A model generated the notes under the pieces. The model was not told where the DNA came from and made no database searches. It saw only the letters and a list, made by a program, of their open reading frames with translations. Below are positions 10,685 to 23,202 of a stretch of DNA of 64,000 nucleotides, piece after piece (position 1 is the first letter of the stretch; each line of letters opens with the position of its first letter). This DNA is from Phialocephala subalpina (taxonomy: Eukaryota > Ascomycota > Leotiomycetes > Helotiales > Mollisiaceae). Location of the stretch: assembly GCA_900073065.1 (NCBI GenBank), contig FJOG01000028.1:560188-624187 (forward strand), read 5' to 3'. The position numbers and the translations under genes were made by a program.

Positions 10685-13028
10685 TCAAAATTCTAGAGCG
10701 TCAACGAAGACATCATACTCGTCGCTGTCGTACCCACGTTCTTCATCATTCGATCCCTCGAGCCTCGCAATCAGCTTTCCGAATGCTTCTTTATGGTCCC
10801 TTGAAATTCCTGCTCGTCCATTGAGATACTGTTGCGCGCTCATGTTGTGGATGTCCCTTGCATGCGGCATTAAACCCTTCAAGTCAGCAGCAGCTAATAC
10901 ATCAAATTGTTCTGCGTTACCGAGGAATGCCACCTTGTGGAGCAAGTTTTGGCCCTGAAAGTTCGTGTGGAGATAGTTGCAGCCTCTGCTCAGGAACAGG
11001 GATAAACACTTGGCACCGTGAACACTTTTGATTCCCTCGAACATTGGTGTGTCCCCTTCCCAGTCCGGATAGTCAATTGGCGCACCATGGTCCAAAAGGA
11101 ACTCGCAATTGTCGACTCTATCATACAACGTCGTTAAGGCTAGTGGCGTGGTTCTATAAAAGTTCTCGGTGTCATTGAGGGATACTCGATGGGACAACAG
11201 ACAGTCTAGCATTTCAACGCCATCCATTGCCATTGCAGCAACATGGACAGGTTGATAGCCGTTGGGAAGGCGCTTGTGCAGGTCGGCGTCTGCAAGTATC
11301 AGGGCTTCTGCGCAGGTTCGTGATCCAGATCGGCATGCCGAATGAAGTGGTGTTTCACCATTTGCATTCACTTTGTCTACACCAGCACCAGCTTCCAACA
11401 GTAGCCGTACTGCAAGGGCATCGCCTTGGCTTGATGCCCAGTGGAGTGGTGTGTAACCCAATTTCTCCTCTTGATTTAGCTGAGCGTGGCAAGTGACATC
11501 ACTCAGTTGAGATCTCAAATCCAGAGGACGTACACCAAGGACAATTTTATGAAGGTGAGAGAACTCATATTCTTCATAGAAGCTCGACAGTGGCAAGAGT
11601 TCCTCAAATTCCAGCTGAAGAGTTTTATTCCGATGGTGTCTGTAGAGCGCAACATAGGCGATGACAGGTATCCCAAGACTGTCTTCAGCGAGGGGATCCG
11701 CGCCAGCCTGCAAAAGAAGCCTACAGGCATCGATTTGGTGATACCGCAGAGCCGAATCCAACGCAGTAGCACGAGTGTGTTCCGCAATATCAAACACGGC
11801 ATCTGGACGCCTTCCAAGTAAGGATCGAATCGCATCGCAGTTCCCCAGCTTACTGAATCCGATGATGCTCTGAAATCGCGAGTATGTATCATGGGGAATG
11901 ATCCGCTGTACTGCCAATCCGGCTGTTGGTAAGCCATAAGATATTCTGAATGTTGCTAGGATCGTTACGTTGAGAGACCAGCGAGGTAGCGAATACTTAA
12001 CTTCTACGGCACTAACATTTGAACGGAGACATGAAGATATGTAACAGTTCTGTGCAGCAAAAGTCCAGCCAGAGTATACTAGCACAAATGTCCCGAAAGC
12101 AGAGTGAAAGGGTGCAATCCGAACTCGATGTCGTCTCTTGTGCGTATGACATCTACAGAAGCAATTTGAGTGGCACGTCACAGAATCTCGGACAATACTC
12201 TGAGGCTCTGTATGGCTGATAAAGCGGCCAAGGGTCCCCCTCTTGACTATCGCACTCATTTGTTCGTGACCTTTGGTAGACTCTGCCAGATCCTGATAGC
12301 GCTTTCAATGTCCCATCCTCCGGGAGAGCTTTTCCTTCGTGGAATGGCTCTTGTTCGCCAAGACTCCCAGCCCACCCCAGCCTAGGATGAGAAATCCCGG
12401 TCAAGGCTGGGGTATTGAAAATGCTGGATCCAGATTCCAGATTCTTGAGGGTTCGCAGTATGTCAGCCAGCGAGATTGCTGTAGTTTCGTACATTGCGAT
12501 GGTGTCATTGTGGTATGTTGTAATAGCAGATCTAATATGTAAAATCTGTGACCTGCCCTGATGTTAGTTCATGACTACACCCGAGTGCCACAGAGGGCAT
12601 ACTCACGCATTGTACATGCCAAGAATTTCCAAATTGCTGAATCGGATTTCTCGAAGCTTGCCTTGAAGAGAGACCACCCTGCTCCCTTTCCTCATCTGTT
12701 TCGCCTTGCATAGCTTGCTATCTGAACTCTTTACTGATCCAAGTATTTCCTCAAGTTCTGCCCATACAGGCTTTGCTCTGTTGAGCTGGACACTCAGAGC
12801 TGTATCATAACTAAGCAGCTGATTGACATTGTGGTTTGCCAATAAATCACGGAGTTCGATCAACTGGTGAGCAATTTGCCGGGATATATTGATCTCCTGG
12901 GAAAGGAAATGTATCTGTTTCGGGGCATCTTTCCAGTCATGGATGAGTTGCAGAACTTGAGAAGATGTTTCTGCAGCGATGTCAATCAGTCCAGCAATGC
13001 TAGCGATGGCTGAGAGGGGATTCGACAT
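10685..13028 (-). CDS. Ankyrin-repeat protein with fungal STAND-type N-terminal domain
   Basis: The N-terminus (MSNPLSAIASIAGLIDIAAE, then helices and a basic segment) matches the fungal N-terminal domain common at the front of STAND/NLR-like proteins. After a 54-nt intron (12553-12606) comes a helical stretch. Next is a Cys/His-rich linker (C-x3-C-x-C-R-C-H) and a W/Y-rich section of the type that precedes ankyrin arrays in these fungal proteins. At least five ankyrin repeats follow, the clearest reading GYTPLHWASSQGDALAVRLL and GETPLHSACRSGS. An acidic C-terminal tail ends the protein. No NACHT or NB-ARC domain is present. Between the helical stretch and the Cys-rich linker (about 12260-12310) the frame changes by one base and no GT-AG intron fixes it, so the gene is either frameshifted or spliced in a way I could not resolve. 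A second ATG twelve bases upstream is possible. Confidence 0.7.
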
Positions 13029-14223
13029 TATTGTTTCCAAGAAGTTTGTGAACAGCTCATGATATTTTGAATGGGAGGTTAAGCGGTGAAGCGTAGATTA
13101 AAAGGGCATCGCAGCCTTGCTGGAAGATGCACATTGAACACACGGCCTGCTTTGCGATGTTTGACTCACTTGAATAGGGACTCTAGCTAGGAGTGGCGCA
13201 ATGTAGAAGATATCGTTCGTCGGAATGGAAATGGAAGGGTCGCAATAATGGTTGTGCTGCTAGGAACTGACCAAAGATATCCCAAAAATTGGTGAAGGGG
13301 AAGCCTCGGAATGCTGCCCGGTCCAATGGCAGAAGCATGCCGGGCGTTGTTTCATGCAGGAGGGGTTCTTCAACTGTTGTCCAACGGGCATGATCAACGC
13401 ATTAAAGCATATATTCGTACATTCGTACAATTGAACAGACTTCTTGCTCTAAGAGAAGGTAGCTAGCTATCTTCCGCTGTTCTCATTACAGGGAGAAGCT
13501 AAGGTAACAAGGAGTCTTCAAACCAACGGCTGCTTTTACTTGTTCAATTGCAGTTCCTGCGTTTTTGCTCAAAAACTACAAGAACTAGCTGTGCATTTTT
13601 AAGTAATAAATATAGTCGCAAGTTAACCATTTGAGTAAAGGACGACGATATCCCAGATATTACATCTGGTACCAGACGTTGCTCCAGCCTTACCTCGACT
13701 TTCTCAGCGCACTTTATCTCAACTCTCAGCAAGAACGATCAATGGATAAGGTTATGAGACTTGATGGCACACAATATCTCAACTTGATCTGGACTCTAAA
13801 TTCTCGTTGTGGTCGCAAACCACGTGCAACAAGCTTTCCCTCCCCCCTAAATCCGAAACCTCGCTAACGCCTCCTCTTCGCATCCACCATTCAAGCGAGA
13901 TGTCTCCACTGCATCTATCCTTGCTTTTATCCCTGCTTCCCCACGTGCATCAACGCAAAACAGGATATCTGGATAAATTCCGACAGTCGAGATCGATCTT
14001 GGAGGCCTTTTTTGACGTCATGGGTGCGGCACACGTCAGCCACTGCTTGCACGGCCACATGGGAGATGTTAAAGTAAGTGTCACTGCTTTGGCCAAGTTT
14101 GGAAGAGGTGATATATATTGCTCTCTTCTGCATATTCTTCTCTCTTGTATTTTTTCCATATTTTGCTGTTGTATCTATCTTCATCTCCAAATTTCATCCC
14201 TCCACAAATCAACAGAACTCAAG
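13029..14223. other. Intergenic promoter region between divergent genes
   Basis: Divergent spacer between the ankyrin gene and the Gly-rich protein gene. C-rich CCCCTAAA-like tracts near 13840-13860 and a pyrimidine-rich stretch just before 14200 are compatible with a promoter and 5' UTR. No gene is supported. Confidence 0.4.
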
Positions 14224-14965
14224 ATGAATTACCTCCCAAGCAACCCTCTCGCCAGCAAGGCACCAGCTGAAGGTGCAGAGATAACCGAGGAGCAAAAGCG
14301 CGCTCAATACGATGCTCTCTCCCCCGAACAGAAGAAGAAGCAGACGTACACAGAATGGGTAAAGGAAGTATACAACAACCAATACGAACGCTGGATGCCC
14401 TGGATCGAGGATCAATACCTCTACTGGTTCGGAAAGGGTGACAACAAAGCTTCGTATGTTGCAAAAGGTACTCCTCCTCTTTTCCTCCCTCTTCCCCATC
14501 GCCCATCCCATATGTTTCCCGTTCCCACTTATCTATGAAAGCAAACCGACTAACTCCCTTCCTCCAGACACCCTCAACAAGAGCAAGATCACAGGCATCA
14601 AACAAGTCGACCAAATCCAAGACGACGTCCACAACCTCGTCGGCAACCAACTCGGCGACAACGGTCTCCTCGCTCCCGTCGGAAAGATGATTTCAACGGA
14701 AGGTATCAACCGTGCCGAACGTCAAGGCAAGGACGACAAGGGCTCATACGGTGGACCGGTGGCTGGATATACCGATCCGATGCTTAAGAGTGGACAGAAG
14801 GCTGGTGAGGGTGTAGCTGGTGGCGTTGCGGGTGGTGCGCAGGCAGTTGGAGGTGGTGTGCAGAGTGTGGGGAGTGGATTGGTAGGTGGTGCGAAGGGGG
14901 CGGGTGGGTATGTTGGGGGTTTGTTTGGTGGTGGTAGGAAGAAGGGGGAGGCTGTTCAGAGGTGA
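14224..14965 (+). CDS. Conserved hypothetical protein with Gly-rich C-terminus
   Basis: Predicted 213-aa protein I do not recognise as a named family. One intron (14468-14567, with a CTAAC branch point) splits it. The N-terminal half is acidic and aromatic-rich with a W-V-K-E-V-Y...W-M-P-W-I-E-D-Q-Y segment. The middle (KITGIKQVDQIQDDVHNLVG) looks helical. The last 60 residues are Gly/Ala/Val repeats (GGVAGGAQAVGGGVQSVGSG) ending in a basic tail. Such glycine-zipper-like repeats can associate with membranes, but no function is assigned. There is no signal peptide. The start is chosen because it opens the frame right after a pyrimidine-rich 5' leader and the whole frame is consistent after splicing. 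Confidence 0.8.
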
Positions 14966-15374
14966 GGGTTTGTTAGAGAAAGGAGGTTAGGAAGGTGTAA
15001 TGAGGTTGATGATTTATGATGGCTGGCGTCGTGATTTTTTGGGTTAAATTGATACCATTTGTATTCTTTACTTTGTACTAGATTGCAAATCGATGCCATT
15101 GGAATCTATGATTCCGAGTCCAGGAAAACTTAAATTAACTGTCCTGAGACTAGAGCGACTTTGCAAAGTCAGCGCGAATGTCCAGCTTCGTCACAATGAT
15201 TGTAATTACACACGAGATTAAGTCAAGCTAGAAGTACACACAAACCCACATTTCTCTACACTTGAGTTTCCCTTTGGCCCATCTTATCAACTAGTCCAGC
15301 GTACAATCTCTGCAGCTAATGCATCTCTCTTGAAGCCGAAGTCTTATCTGCTTGTCTTGCCAGCACATTTTCAA
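14966..15374. other. Intergenic between convergent genes
   Basis: AT-rich 3' flanking sequence of two convergent genes. Nothing beyond presumed 3' UTR and polyadenylation sequence was seen. Confidence 0.5.
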
Positions 15375-16923
15375 CTAGCTAGAATCGTCATTCCGTTTCT
15401 CAGATCTATCGTCGTTGCGACCAAGAAAGGCCTCTAGTAATAGTCACGTTAGTACTCATTTGTTTCTAGGAGTTGGAAGCTTAGTATATCAAACACTTAC
15501 CAGCCATAGCTTCCAAAAGTGCCAAGAATGGCAGAGTCAGCAAGACCAAAGGAACAATCTGGCCAAATGAATCCATCGAGTATTCTCCATCATCGTCACC
15601 AAACCACCCTGAATCCCGCATCCAGGCTTGGAAGGCAACAACATGGTTAATGAGATATATCGAGGCACCAAAAGCAGCAACGCTCATAGCTCCTCGCAAA
15701 ATGTATGTCCAGTGAAGAGTTTTAAAAGGCCGACCGAGTTTGAAAAAATGTGTGTGCATTATTGAAAGGATTACAGCGGCAGCGAAGAAGATGAAAAGTA
15801 ACAGGTACTCCACGAAGCCAACGATACTCGATGCATCTTGATTGGTAGAAGTCGTTATCGTGCTGTTGTCCATGAAGCAAACAGCTGGCAAGACCAAAGA
15901 GGCGCCGACGATTGAAGTCTTGTTGAACGAGTCTCCCGTAATGAGCGTCGCATTAATCCCTTCTTGCTGCGCGGGAGATTGTGACGGAAGGCCAACTGGG
16001 AAATCTTTGTATGCTCTATGGATGAAGAGCAAGCATCCGAGGATGAAGTTGCCACCAATCAAAAGTATTCGTACAGAAGCAAGGTACCAAACATCGAAGT
16101 AATGTTCAATGACCGTCATCGAGCAGAGGTGGACGATCAAGGACATCAGTACCATGTCGCAGACGAGATCGTAATGGTATGCCGAGATGCTACAGGTCAT
16201 GTTGAACTCGGTGACTATCATCAGAGCTAGACCTGTGATGAGTTGCGTGTCGCTGAGGCCGAGCAGGAAGGCTTCGAGGATAGTTCTCCATGCGTCTGGC
16301 TTCGGTTTTCCATTTTCACTACTCACACTATCAGTCAGACGTCTGCTGAACAATTTCAAGTGTTTTCGATCTCCCGCTGTTGCTTGGACTTTCTCAGCCC
16401 GCTTTTTCTGAACGGGGACGACTGTTGGCTACTACTTGTTGCAGTCTAGCTCCACCTCGTTGGGTATCCTGCCAGGTCTGGGGGTAGGAAATGCCAAGGA
16501 GAATGAAAATGTTCTTACTCTAACTTGCTTGCTAAATCAGCCCCGCAGAAGTCTGCCGCTTGTACACAGATAGCGATGAATGTCACGATGACAGTAAGAA
16601 CCAGAGCGATGCCAAAAGAACAGACAACCTAGATTGATATTAGCATGATTTCGTGACCAGAGTATTCCACGCACGCCTTGCCCAGCGATATCGCCATTCG
16701 ATTGGAAAGTCCCGAAAGCTAGACTGCTACAATCGACAGTCGTGTTCTGCCATGCTTGGCATTCGAAAGTCGAAGTAGGGAATCTTGCGGACCAGGGCAT
16801 CGCAATGAAGACAGAGAATGTGTCGACTGTTGGTAGGGTCAAGGAACTTGCGGTGAAAGCGTTGCTTTGATCTGTAGAGAAGGTAGATTGGAACGAGAAC
16901 GACAACAGTATTAATTTCACCAA
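15375..16923 (-). CDS. Multi-pass membrane protein of unknown function (5' end unresolved)
   Basis: A fungal-specific hypothetical membrane protein of about 420 residues. It has an N-terminal extracellular-like section with Cys residues and N-x-S/T sites, then a TM (VVCSFGIALVLTVIVTFIAI). The characteristic segment LLGLSDTQLITGLALMIVTE and about six more TM helices follow. Three introns are inferred: 15434-15500; 16629-16674; and one between about 16346 and 16518, whose acceptor is uncertain (the acceptor giving a 173-nt intron keeps the frame). After the first of these the protein ends EAFLGRNDDRSEKRNDDSS. No in-frame ATG was found at the 5' end, so the start is missing or lies in an upstream exon. 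Proteins with this LSDTQL motif are common in Leotiomycetes and related classes, but no role is known to me. Confidence 0.7.
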
Positions 16924-17796
16924 AGAGTGAGTTATAAATTAAAGAAAGAGATGTTGAAGAACTTTCCTCTAGAAATGTGTGTTCTTAAGCTTCAAGTACG
17001 GCTCGAGGCGGACCCTTGTTTGGCTACGGGGTCAGCCTGGCTCACCGAATGTAAAGCTGGCTCCCTGAACCCCTTGCTCACGAGAAACAGAATTCTGCTC
17101 AGTCAATACGATATTAAGAATTCCGTTCAGGGCAGGGCTCTTGTCTCGTCAAGGCTGAACAGCAACGGTCAAAGCAACGCATCCTTGAGGAAGATACAAT
17201 TCAGTACCCGTCATAACCACAAGATTGTGATACAATTTTACTAAACGGGGAAACTTCCCAATTCGTGTTTGTGGCGCTCAATCTGTGTGCATATCTGGGC
17301 GAAAATCGTTTTATGGTTGCCACACGAAACCTAGACAGAAGATAGGGGGTGCATTGGGAATAAGAAGCTAGCTGAGTCCGAACGGCCCCCAAGTTTCAAA
17401 AACGAGGCTGAACATAGGGACTTCGATGAATTGAGCAAGAGGCAAGGTTTACCTAATCTCTTTTCATGCAGGAGGTCCTTCGAACCTTTCAGCTGATTCT
17501 CATCTGATATGCTGGGGTGGTAACACAGGCTGATGCGGCTCAACATTTGGACCAAAAGTCGGAAAGTGCTTCGAAAGCGACCAACTCAAAAGCCCAGCAT
17601 CGAGAAGGTGTTTGCAGCATTGCATTCTAGGTGCGGAGAGGGTCCTTCGTGAACGTCTTCTAACCACGAGTCCAATTGTGGCCTCCCTTGCGACAGTTGA
17701 CGGCCATGATGAACCATCGTCCAATGTCGTAGACGGGCCTACATCCTCTTCTTGATCTTTGACACCGACTCATCGTCAACAAATGATCTCCCCAAT
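16924..17796. other. Intergenic, no supported gene
   Basis: Only short shadows in several frames. The missing 5' exon of the upstream-reading membrane gene could lie here but was not identified. Confidence 0.45.
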
Positions 17797-18872
17797 CTAC
17801 TCCAAAGTTTTCAAATCCTCCTTGCTCTCCACCCCACCGATCCCTCCCATCTCAAAAACCTCATGCCCCCCACACCCGACCAACCCCAACATCAACAACC
17901 TACAACAAATCAGTACGATATTTATCGAAAAACGTAATAAGCTCGACGCATGAAACCTACTTAAGAACTCCCAACACAGCAAAATAAAAAAGAGGAAATA
18001 AAGAAACGGATTGCTTACTCAGGATCCTTCTCAAACTCTCCTTTCCTCTGTTCCAACTCCTCCGTATCCCAGTTAGCATGCACAAACCTTCCCCCAAGAA
18101 ACTTCCCCTTGTCACTCGCTAACCAAAGCACAAACCTCCCAGGCAGACTCCTATCATCCCACTGCATCATATTTTCCGGAACACCATACTCTTTTGTCGC
18201 AACCGTCCAATGCGCTCCGGGATGCAAGGAATGGATTCTAAGACCCGAGGGGGCGTGTTCCATGTGGTAGTGTTGGAGGAGGGCTAGGATAGAGGCTTTG
18301 GCGGAGGCGTAGGCGGCCATGGTGGGGATTTGGACGTGGGATGCTACACTGGAGATGTTGATGAATATCTTCTCTTTCTCGGCTGAAGGGGGGAAGGTTT
18401 CCAAGAGAGTGTTAATTAGGTTGACGTTGCCAAGAACGGTGCTGTTGAAGTTTTCGACTAGGACGGAGGTGGGAGTTGATACCACGGGGTATGGTTTTTG
18501 AAATGGAGCATGCGAAGAGACGACGATATCTAGGTCTCCGATCTTCGACTTGACGTCTTTGAAGACTTCTTGGACTCGAGTTTGATCGGTTACATCGCAA
18601 GGATATGTGTACACTTTCGTCGCTGGGTACGCGGATTTGAGTTCCTCGGTAGCAGCGAGGAGAACAGATTCTCGACGACTGAGGAGAATCAGATTCGAGG
18701 CATGGGCAGCTGCAAAGGCAGTAGCGACTGAGAGGCCGATACCCGTCGCGCCAGCAGTTATGAGAATCGTTTTTCCCTCGGCGGACAGGGGGGGGTTGTC
18801 TGGTGAGATAGCAGGGGTAGGGGCCTTGTGAACTTTGCGAGTAAAGGCATGTGTGAAATTTGGTTGCGACAT
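17797..18872 (-). CDS. Short-chain dehydrogenase/reductase (SDR)
   Basis: NAD(P)-dependent Rossmann-fold oxidoreductase. The cofactor motif is AGATGIG at residues 40-46, followed by the adenine-ring DV motif (PCDVTD). The catalytic Ser lies in NISSVASH and the Tyr/Lys pair is YASAK. The usual NNAG is replaced by SSHA, so the structural Asn is not conserved. The frame stops after EKDPE, but that stop is created by a GT donor. A 119-nt intron (17900-18018) joins to a final exon reading ELLMLGLVG, which fits the usual C-terminal end of this SDR subgroup and gives a 318-aa protein. If the intron is not used the protein is 285 aa. The substrate is not predictable. There is no signal peptide, so it is likely cytosolic. 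Confidence 0.85.
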
Positions 18873-20256
18873 CGTGAGAAATAATCAATGGACAGCCAAA
18901 GCATAGGATCAAGTGCGCCTCATAGAGAATACTGTCCTTTTAAACCTTTGTAGGAGAGCATATTTTGGTCAGAAAATGGTCAGAAAGCTGACCTATTCTC
19001 AATCGAGACTCGTGTTCGCATAAAATTCCCGAGAGGCGAGGCAGCCACTTGGAGCGCAGCCTCGGGTGTACCCCTCTCGAAAACCATCACTAAATCCGAA
19101 TGTGCATGTTGTCGCATGCAGTACTCCAATCGTAGTAAATAATGCAGTGTCTGTATTACTATCAGACACTTCGCATACCTATATAGAAAGTAGAACCCTA
19201 AGTGCTAAGACATATATCTTCAATTGCAAAGTTAGGACCACCACCATCGGTCGGCTCGATCCGGAAGGAATATTCTATAACTAGAGGACTCGAGAACACC
19301 ACAAGTTATCAACCAGTTGGCAAACATTTAAATGGAAATACTTTAGATCAAGGAAAACACTATTTTGCCACACTAAACGCCATTTGTTGTTGAAAGACAG
19401 GAGCATGGAGCAGGATTCAGTGACATACGAAACGCGAAGAACTACTAACATCAACGGTGCCTCCTTCAAGAATGGCAAAGTCGAGCTCCACGATTGCAAT
19501 GCTGTCAACGAACACCAGGCTACCAGGCTACCAGGCAGCTGAGGATGAGAATGGCGATTGCACTTAGGATCACTTCTTTGAAACCCAGCCAGTTTTCGTC
19601 CATGTTTGAACTAGCTGCCCAGACCAGTTCACTGATAGAACCAAAAAAAACAGATGGAATAAAGGGGAAACTTGACAACAAATAAGGGATAAAAAACCCA
19701 GATGAGAACAGTACAACCCACTGGTAGCAAGCACAGTCTTCTCGTCGGGAGATCAGACGAGCGGAAAACTAACAAGTTGATAGTGGGCCAGGACAAAGCA
19801 GAAACTGACAATCTTCGAACAGCACTGAAACAAAACCACAGAAAACTTCAACTGCTAGTAAGAAGGCGGGTCACACCTGAGCAGGAGTCAAAAGTTGGAG
19901 GGAATCGTGATCATGCCTTGGTATCGTTGAGTCTTGGTATTCTTTAGATGCAAGCGAGATGTTATTAAACCATTAGGACTATTTATCGGGATTGTAGCAG
20001 CCACTTGGCGTGGAAATAAATGCAGCAAATCCTGGTGGTAGAGCAAAAGAACTCGACATGCTGACTTCAAACTGACAATATGTGTACTCGTTCATCACAA
20101 ATCCTGCACATAGTCCTCATTATTCATAGCGACAAGTGCCTAGAAAGAACACCATCAATGCATTTCATACAGGCTAAAGTTTTAAACAAGAAAAGGTTTC
20201 TTTCCACACCAGAGCCAAAACACCTTCGCAGATATCATTACCCCAATCAAGTATGC
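18873..20256. other. Intergenic, no supported gene
   Basis: About 1.4 kb of AT-rich sequence with no coding signal. It contains a short tandem repeat (CAGGCTAC units near 19518-19535). It serves as the SDR promoter and the 3' flank of the adaptin gene. Confidence 0.5.
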
Positions 20257-22573
20257 TCAAAGCATAAGAAGATCTCCATTCGTGCCACCGCCCATAGCAG
20301 GTTGATACACCTGCTCTGGTGCATTCTGATTAACCACATATTGCATCTCTCCTCTCCCTACAGTTGGACTGCCACCAAAGCCCTCATCGTTGCCATTGAT
20401 GTGCATAGAGGCCATTTGTTGGCTACCGACTCCCGCGAAGAACTCATCAGCGGCATCGACTGCGGCTGCTAAGTCTCCGTTATTCGTCGGCTTGAGGACG
20501 GGTTGTCCACCCATTCCGAAGCTGGATAACGACTTCTGTGCATCGAGGCCACCGTTGGCTGTGGGGAGGAGGTGTTTCTGGAGAGCTGGACTATCTGCCA
20601 ATTTTCGTGGCCGTGCAGATCGGAAGACTTGCTGGACTGGTTTCAAGTACACTGTTGCTAGTGTACCAACGTTCAAACACATCTCTTCTAGGGTTGCTGG
20701 GTCCAGTTTCTCTGATTCAGCAGTGATTGGAGGCTTCTCGCCCATGACTATCAACTTTGCCGTTGCCATGTCTGATGACAGAAGTCGCCAGTACATGTAA
20801 CCTCTGTCTCTCAGATCAGGGTTGTCTGTGTCTTCCGTAGCCCATTTGAGGACTTTTGGAACCAACTCTTGCCCTTTCGTCGGCCGTTGAATGAATAACT
20901 TCACTGTGGCTGTCAAAAGAGCAAGCTGGACTTCGACAGGCTCATCGGCAAATGAGTACAGGAAGTCTTCAAGCAGGACGTCCGAGTTCTCGATTCGAGA
21001 TGCGTACTGACCAATGACCCAGATCATGGCAGCCTTGGCCTCAGGCTCGTCCAGCGAATCGAGGTTTTCGCAAAGGGTAGAGATGATGGATTCGTATTGG
21101 TTGGGGTACTTCCGGAAGATATTCCGAATCACCACTGTCGCTTCTTGAACAATATATGTAACCTTAGTCGCCACAAGCTCAAGGAGAGTGTTGATACAGC
21201 GTTTTGCTGCTGGCTCAATCTTGATGGCCAATTTTCCGATTGCTCGGACGGACTTCCGCACGAAATGTACGTCAATCTCAGTCGCGTATTCTCGCAATTC
21301 CGTTAGAACTTCCTCGATGTTGTGTTCATTTGCCAACATGAAGATCAGCTCCAGCTTCGTCACCTTAACATAAATTGGATCGTTATATTTGCAAAAGAAC
21401 ACTCTGATATCATTGCGAAGAACTTCTGGCCGTCGCTGTAATATCAGTAGTGCGTTTCGTAAGGCCAAATATTGCACTTCTGGACCTTTCGCTAGAAGAG
21501 TGACCAATGGAGGGGACAGTTTCCGACATAATAGTGAGATCTGCTTTTGGTCGGCGATGTAATTCATCAGGTAGAGAATGACTCTTATGCAGGTGAGGAC
21601 CACAGAAGAGTTTGAATGTGATAGTCGTGGCGATATTCGTTCCGCCAGTAACAGAGCTTCCGAGGATTCTTGTGGGACGTAAGACATTAATGCCTCCAAA
21701 ATGTATGTCTGGCCCCATCTGGATCTTGTTAGCAATGGCTGGTACCATACTGCAATGGAAACATACTCGGAGCAATCTGGTAATATCTGCACCATCTTTG
21801 ATGCATTCCCGTAATCAATCGTGAGCTTGATTGCATCACTCCTTTCCCATATATCCATCAGGCTTGCTAGAGCACTAGCCACGACTGTAGGATTGTCGTC
21901 TCTCAGCATCGAATTTAGCCTATCGATGAGGTCCGAGTTCTCGACTAACTGTCTATCATGGTCGTATAGTTTCGCAACACAAAACGCCGCCGTTTTTCGT
22001 ACATATGGATCCGAATCCCGTAGTAACTGTTTCGTAGGTGGGACAGTAGCTTCGACAAATTCTCTAACGTGTATGTATGACATTGTCCGTAGGGCGAGGG
22101 CTCTGACTAAGGGATTCGAGTCGTTCATATCCTGGTAAGTATATTAGCAACGTGAGACTTGCAGTCCCTGGAGAAATGGACATACCTGTTGCAAAGTCGG
22201 TAAAGCCTTCAGAGCAACATCCGGCTTCATGCGAGCATAGTTCACAAGGAACAGGAAGCACCTAACACCGTCAACGCCATATTCCCACGGCCATAGCTAG
22301 CAGCACCCACATCTTCTTGATTTCCAAGCTCTGTATTTCCATACAACTCACAATATCTGGGAAAAGAGCCACCATATCGTTATTGCTCATCGTCATATTC
22401 GCCACGATCTTCTTCAACGCAATCTTCTTCGCCGCATGATTCTTGTCCTTCTTCCCTCCACTATTCAACTCGAGTCGTAATTCCGCAACTTTGCCCTGTG
22501 GAGTACGATAATAAGGTGAGCCAGGGCCCGACGGCGGAACATAATGAGGAAGGAACATCGCAACAGAGAACAT
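20257..22573 (-). CDS. APL2: AP-1 complex subunit beta (beta-adaptin)
   Basis: Large beta subunit of the clathrin adaptor AP-1, which sorts cargo between trans-Golgi network and endosomes. The protein starts MFSVAMFLPHYVPPSGPGSP, then KVAELRLELNSGGKKDKN and KKIALKKIVANMTMSNNDM, the invariant N-terminus of beta-adaptins. The HEAT-like trunk follows (NPLVRALALRTMSYI, DSDPYVRKTAAFCVAKLYD, PDCSEWGQTYILEAL). Introns at 21719-21766, 22132-22185 and 22262-22310 restore these motifs exactly, giving 721 aa. The C-terminal hinge is Gly/Asn-rich and ends GGTNGDLLML. The appendage (ear) domain of animal beta-1 (about 940 aa) is absent, as is usual in filamentous fungi. It is divergently transcribed from EMC4 with about 630 bp between starts. 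Confidence 0.95.
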
Positions 22574-23202
22574 TTAGAACAATCGCGTGAGCTCGCAAAG
22601 CCAAGCTACACCTTCAAGATGACCGCTGTGCTCCAGGCGCATTCTCTCGAAAGGTATAGAAACTTGTGGCGGCCCAAAACATGCCGGACAGTGCGTCGCG
22701 GAACAACAATAGATGTCAAGAAGACTGGATGGGACGGTACGTACTCTAGCAAAGAGCTTCGCATCTCCCCCGCCTGAACTCATGGTGAGGAGAGCTTGGT
22801 CTCAATCGGGACAGTCTTGTGTGTATAATGCCCTACCCCTCCACTGCAATCTTCGACCAACGGGAGCTCGAATCTATCAATCTTTGCCAGGTCGGGAAGC
22901 GCAAGCCGTCACATGCACCACCGTTCTACCTCCAACAGGGATTTTGATAGCGGCGCAGACTGAGATCCATAAATCCGACGTCGAGAGGGTGTATCGTGAG
23001 AATCGTGAAGTATTTTGCAAGTTGAAGGACGTGGTTGATGAGCTTCAAGCTCCAATAGGGGACGTTTTGGAACGCCCGGGATTGCTGACTAGGAAGCACG
23101 AGACGAAGCGCGCTAGAAGCTACGTACCGCAATTCGACAACGTCGAGAATAGCATCGCGATTCAATTCTACGACAACTTTCTACACATCGATAATCACAG
23201 AA
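22574..23202. promoter_or_regulatory. Shared divergent promoter region APL2-EMC4
   Basis: Spacer between two divergent start codons. A 188-codon frame at 22713-23279 overlaps the EMC4 start in another frame and has no family features, so it is not called a gene. That this region drives both genes is inferred from geometry only. Confidence 0.45.
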
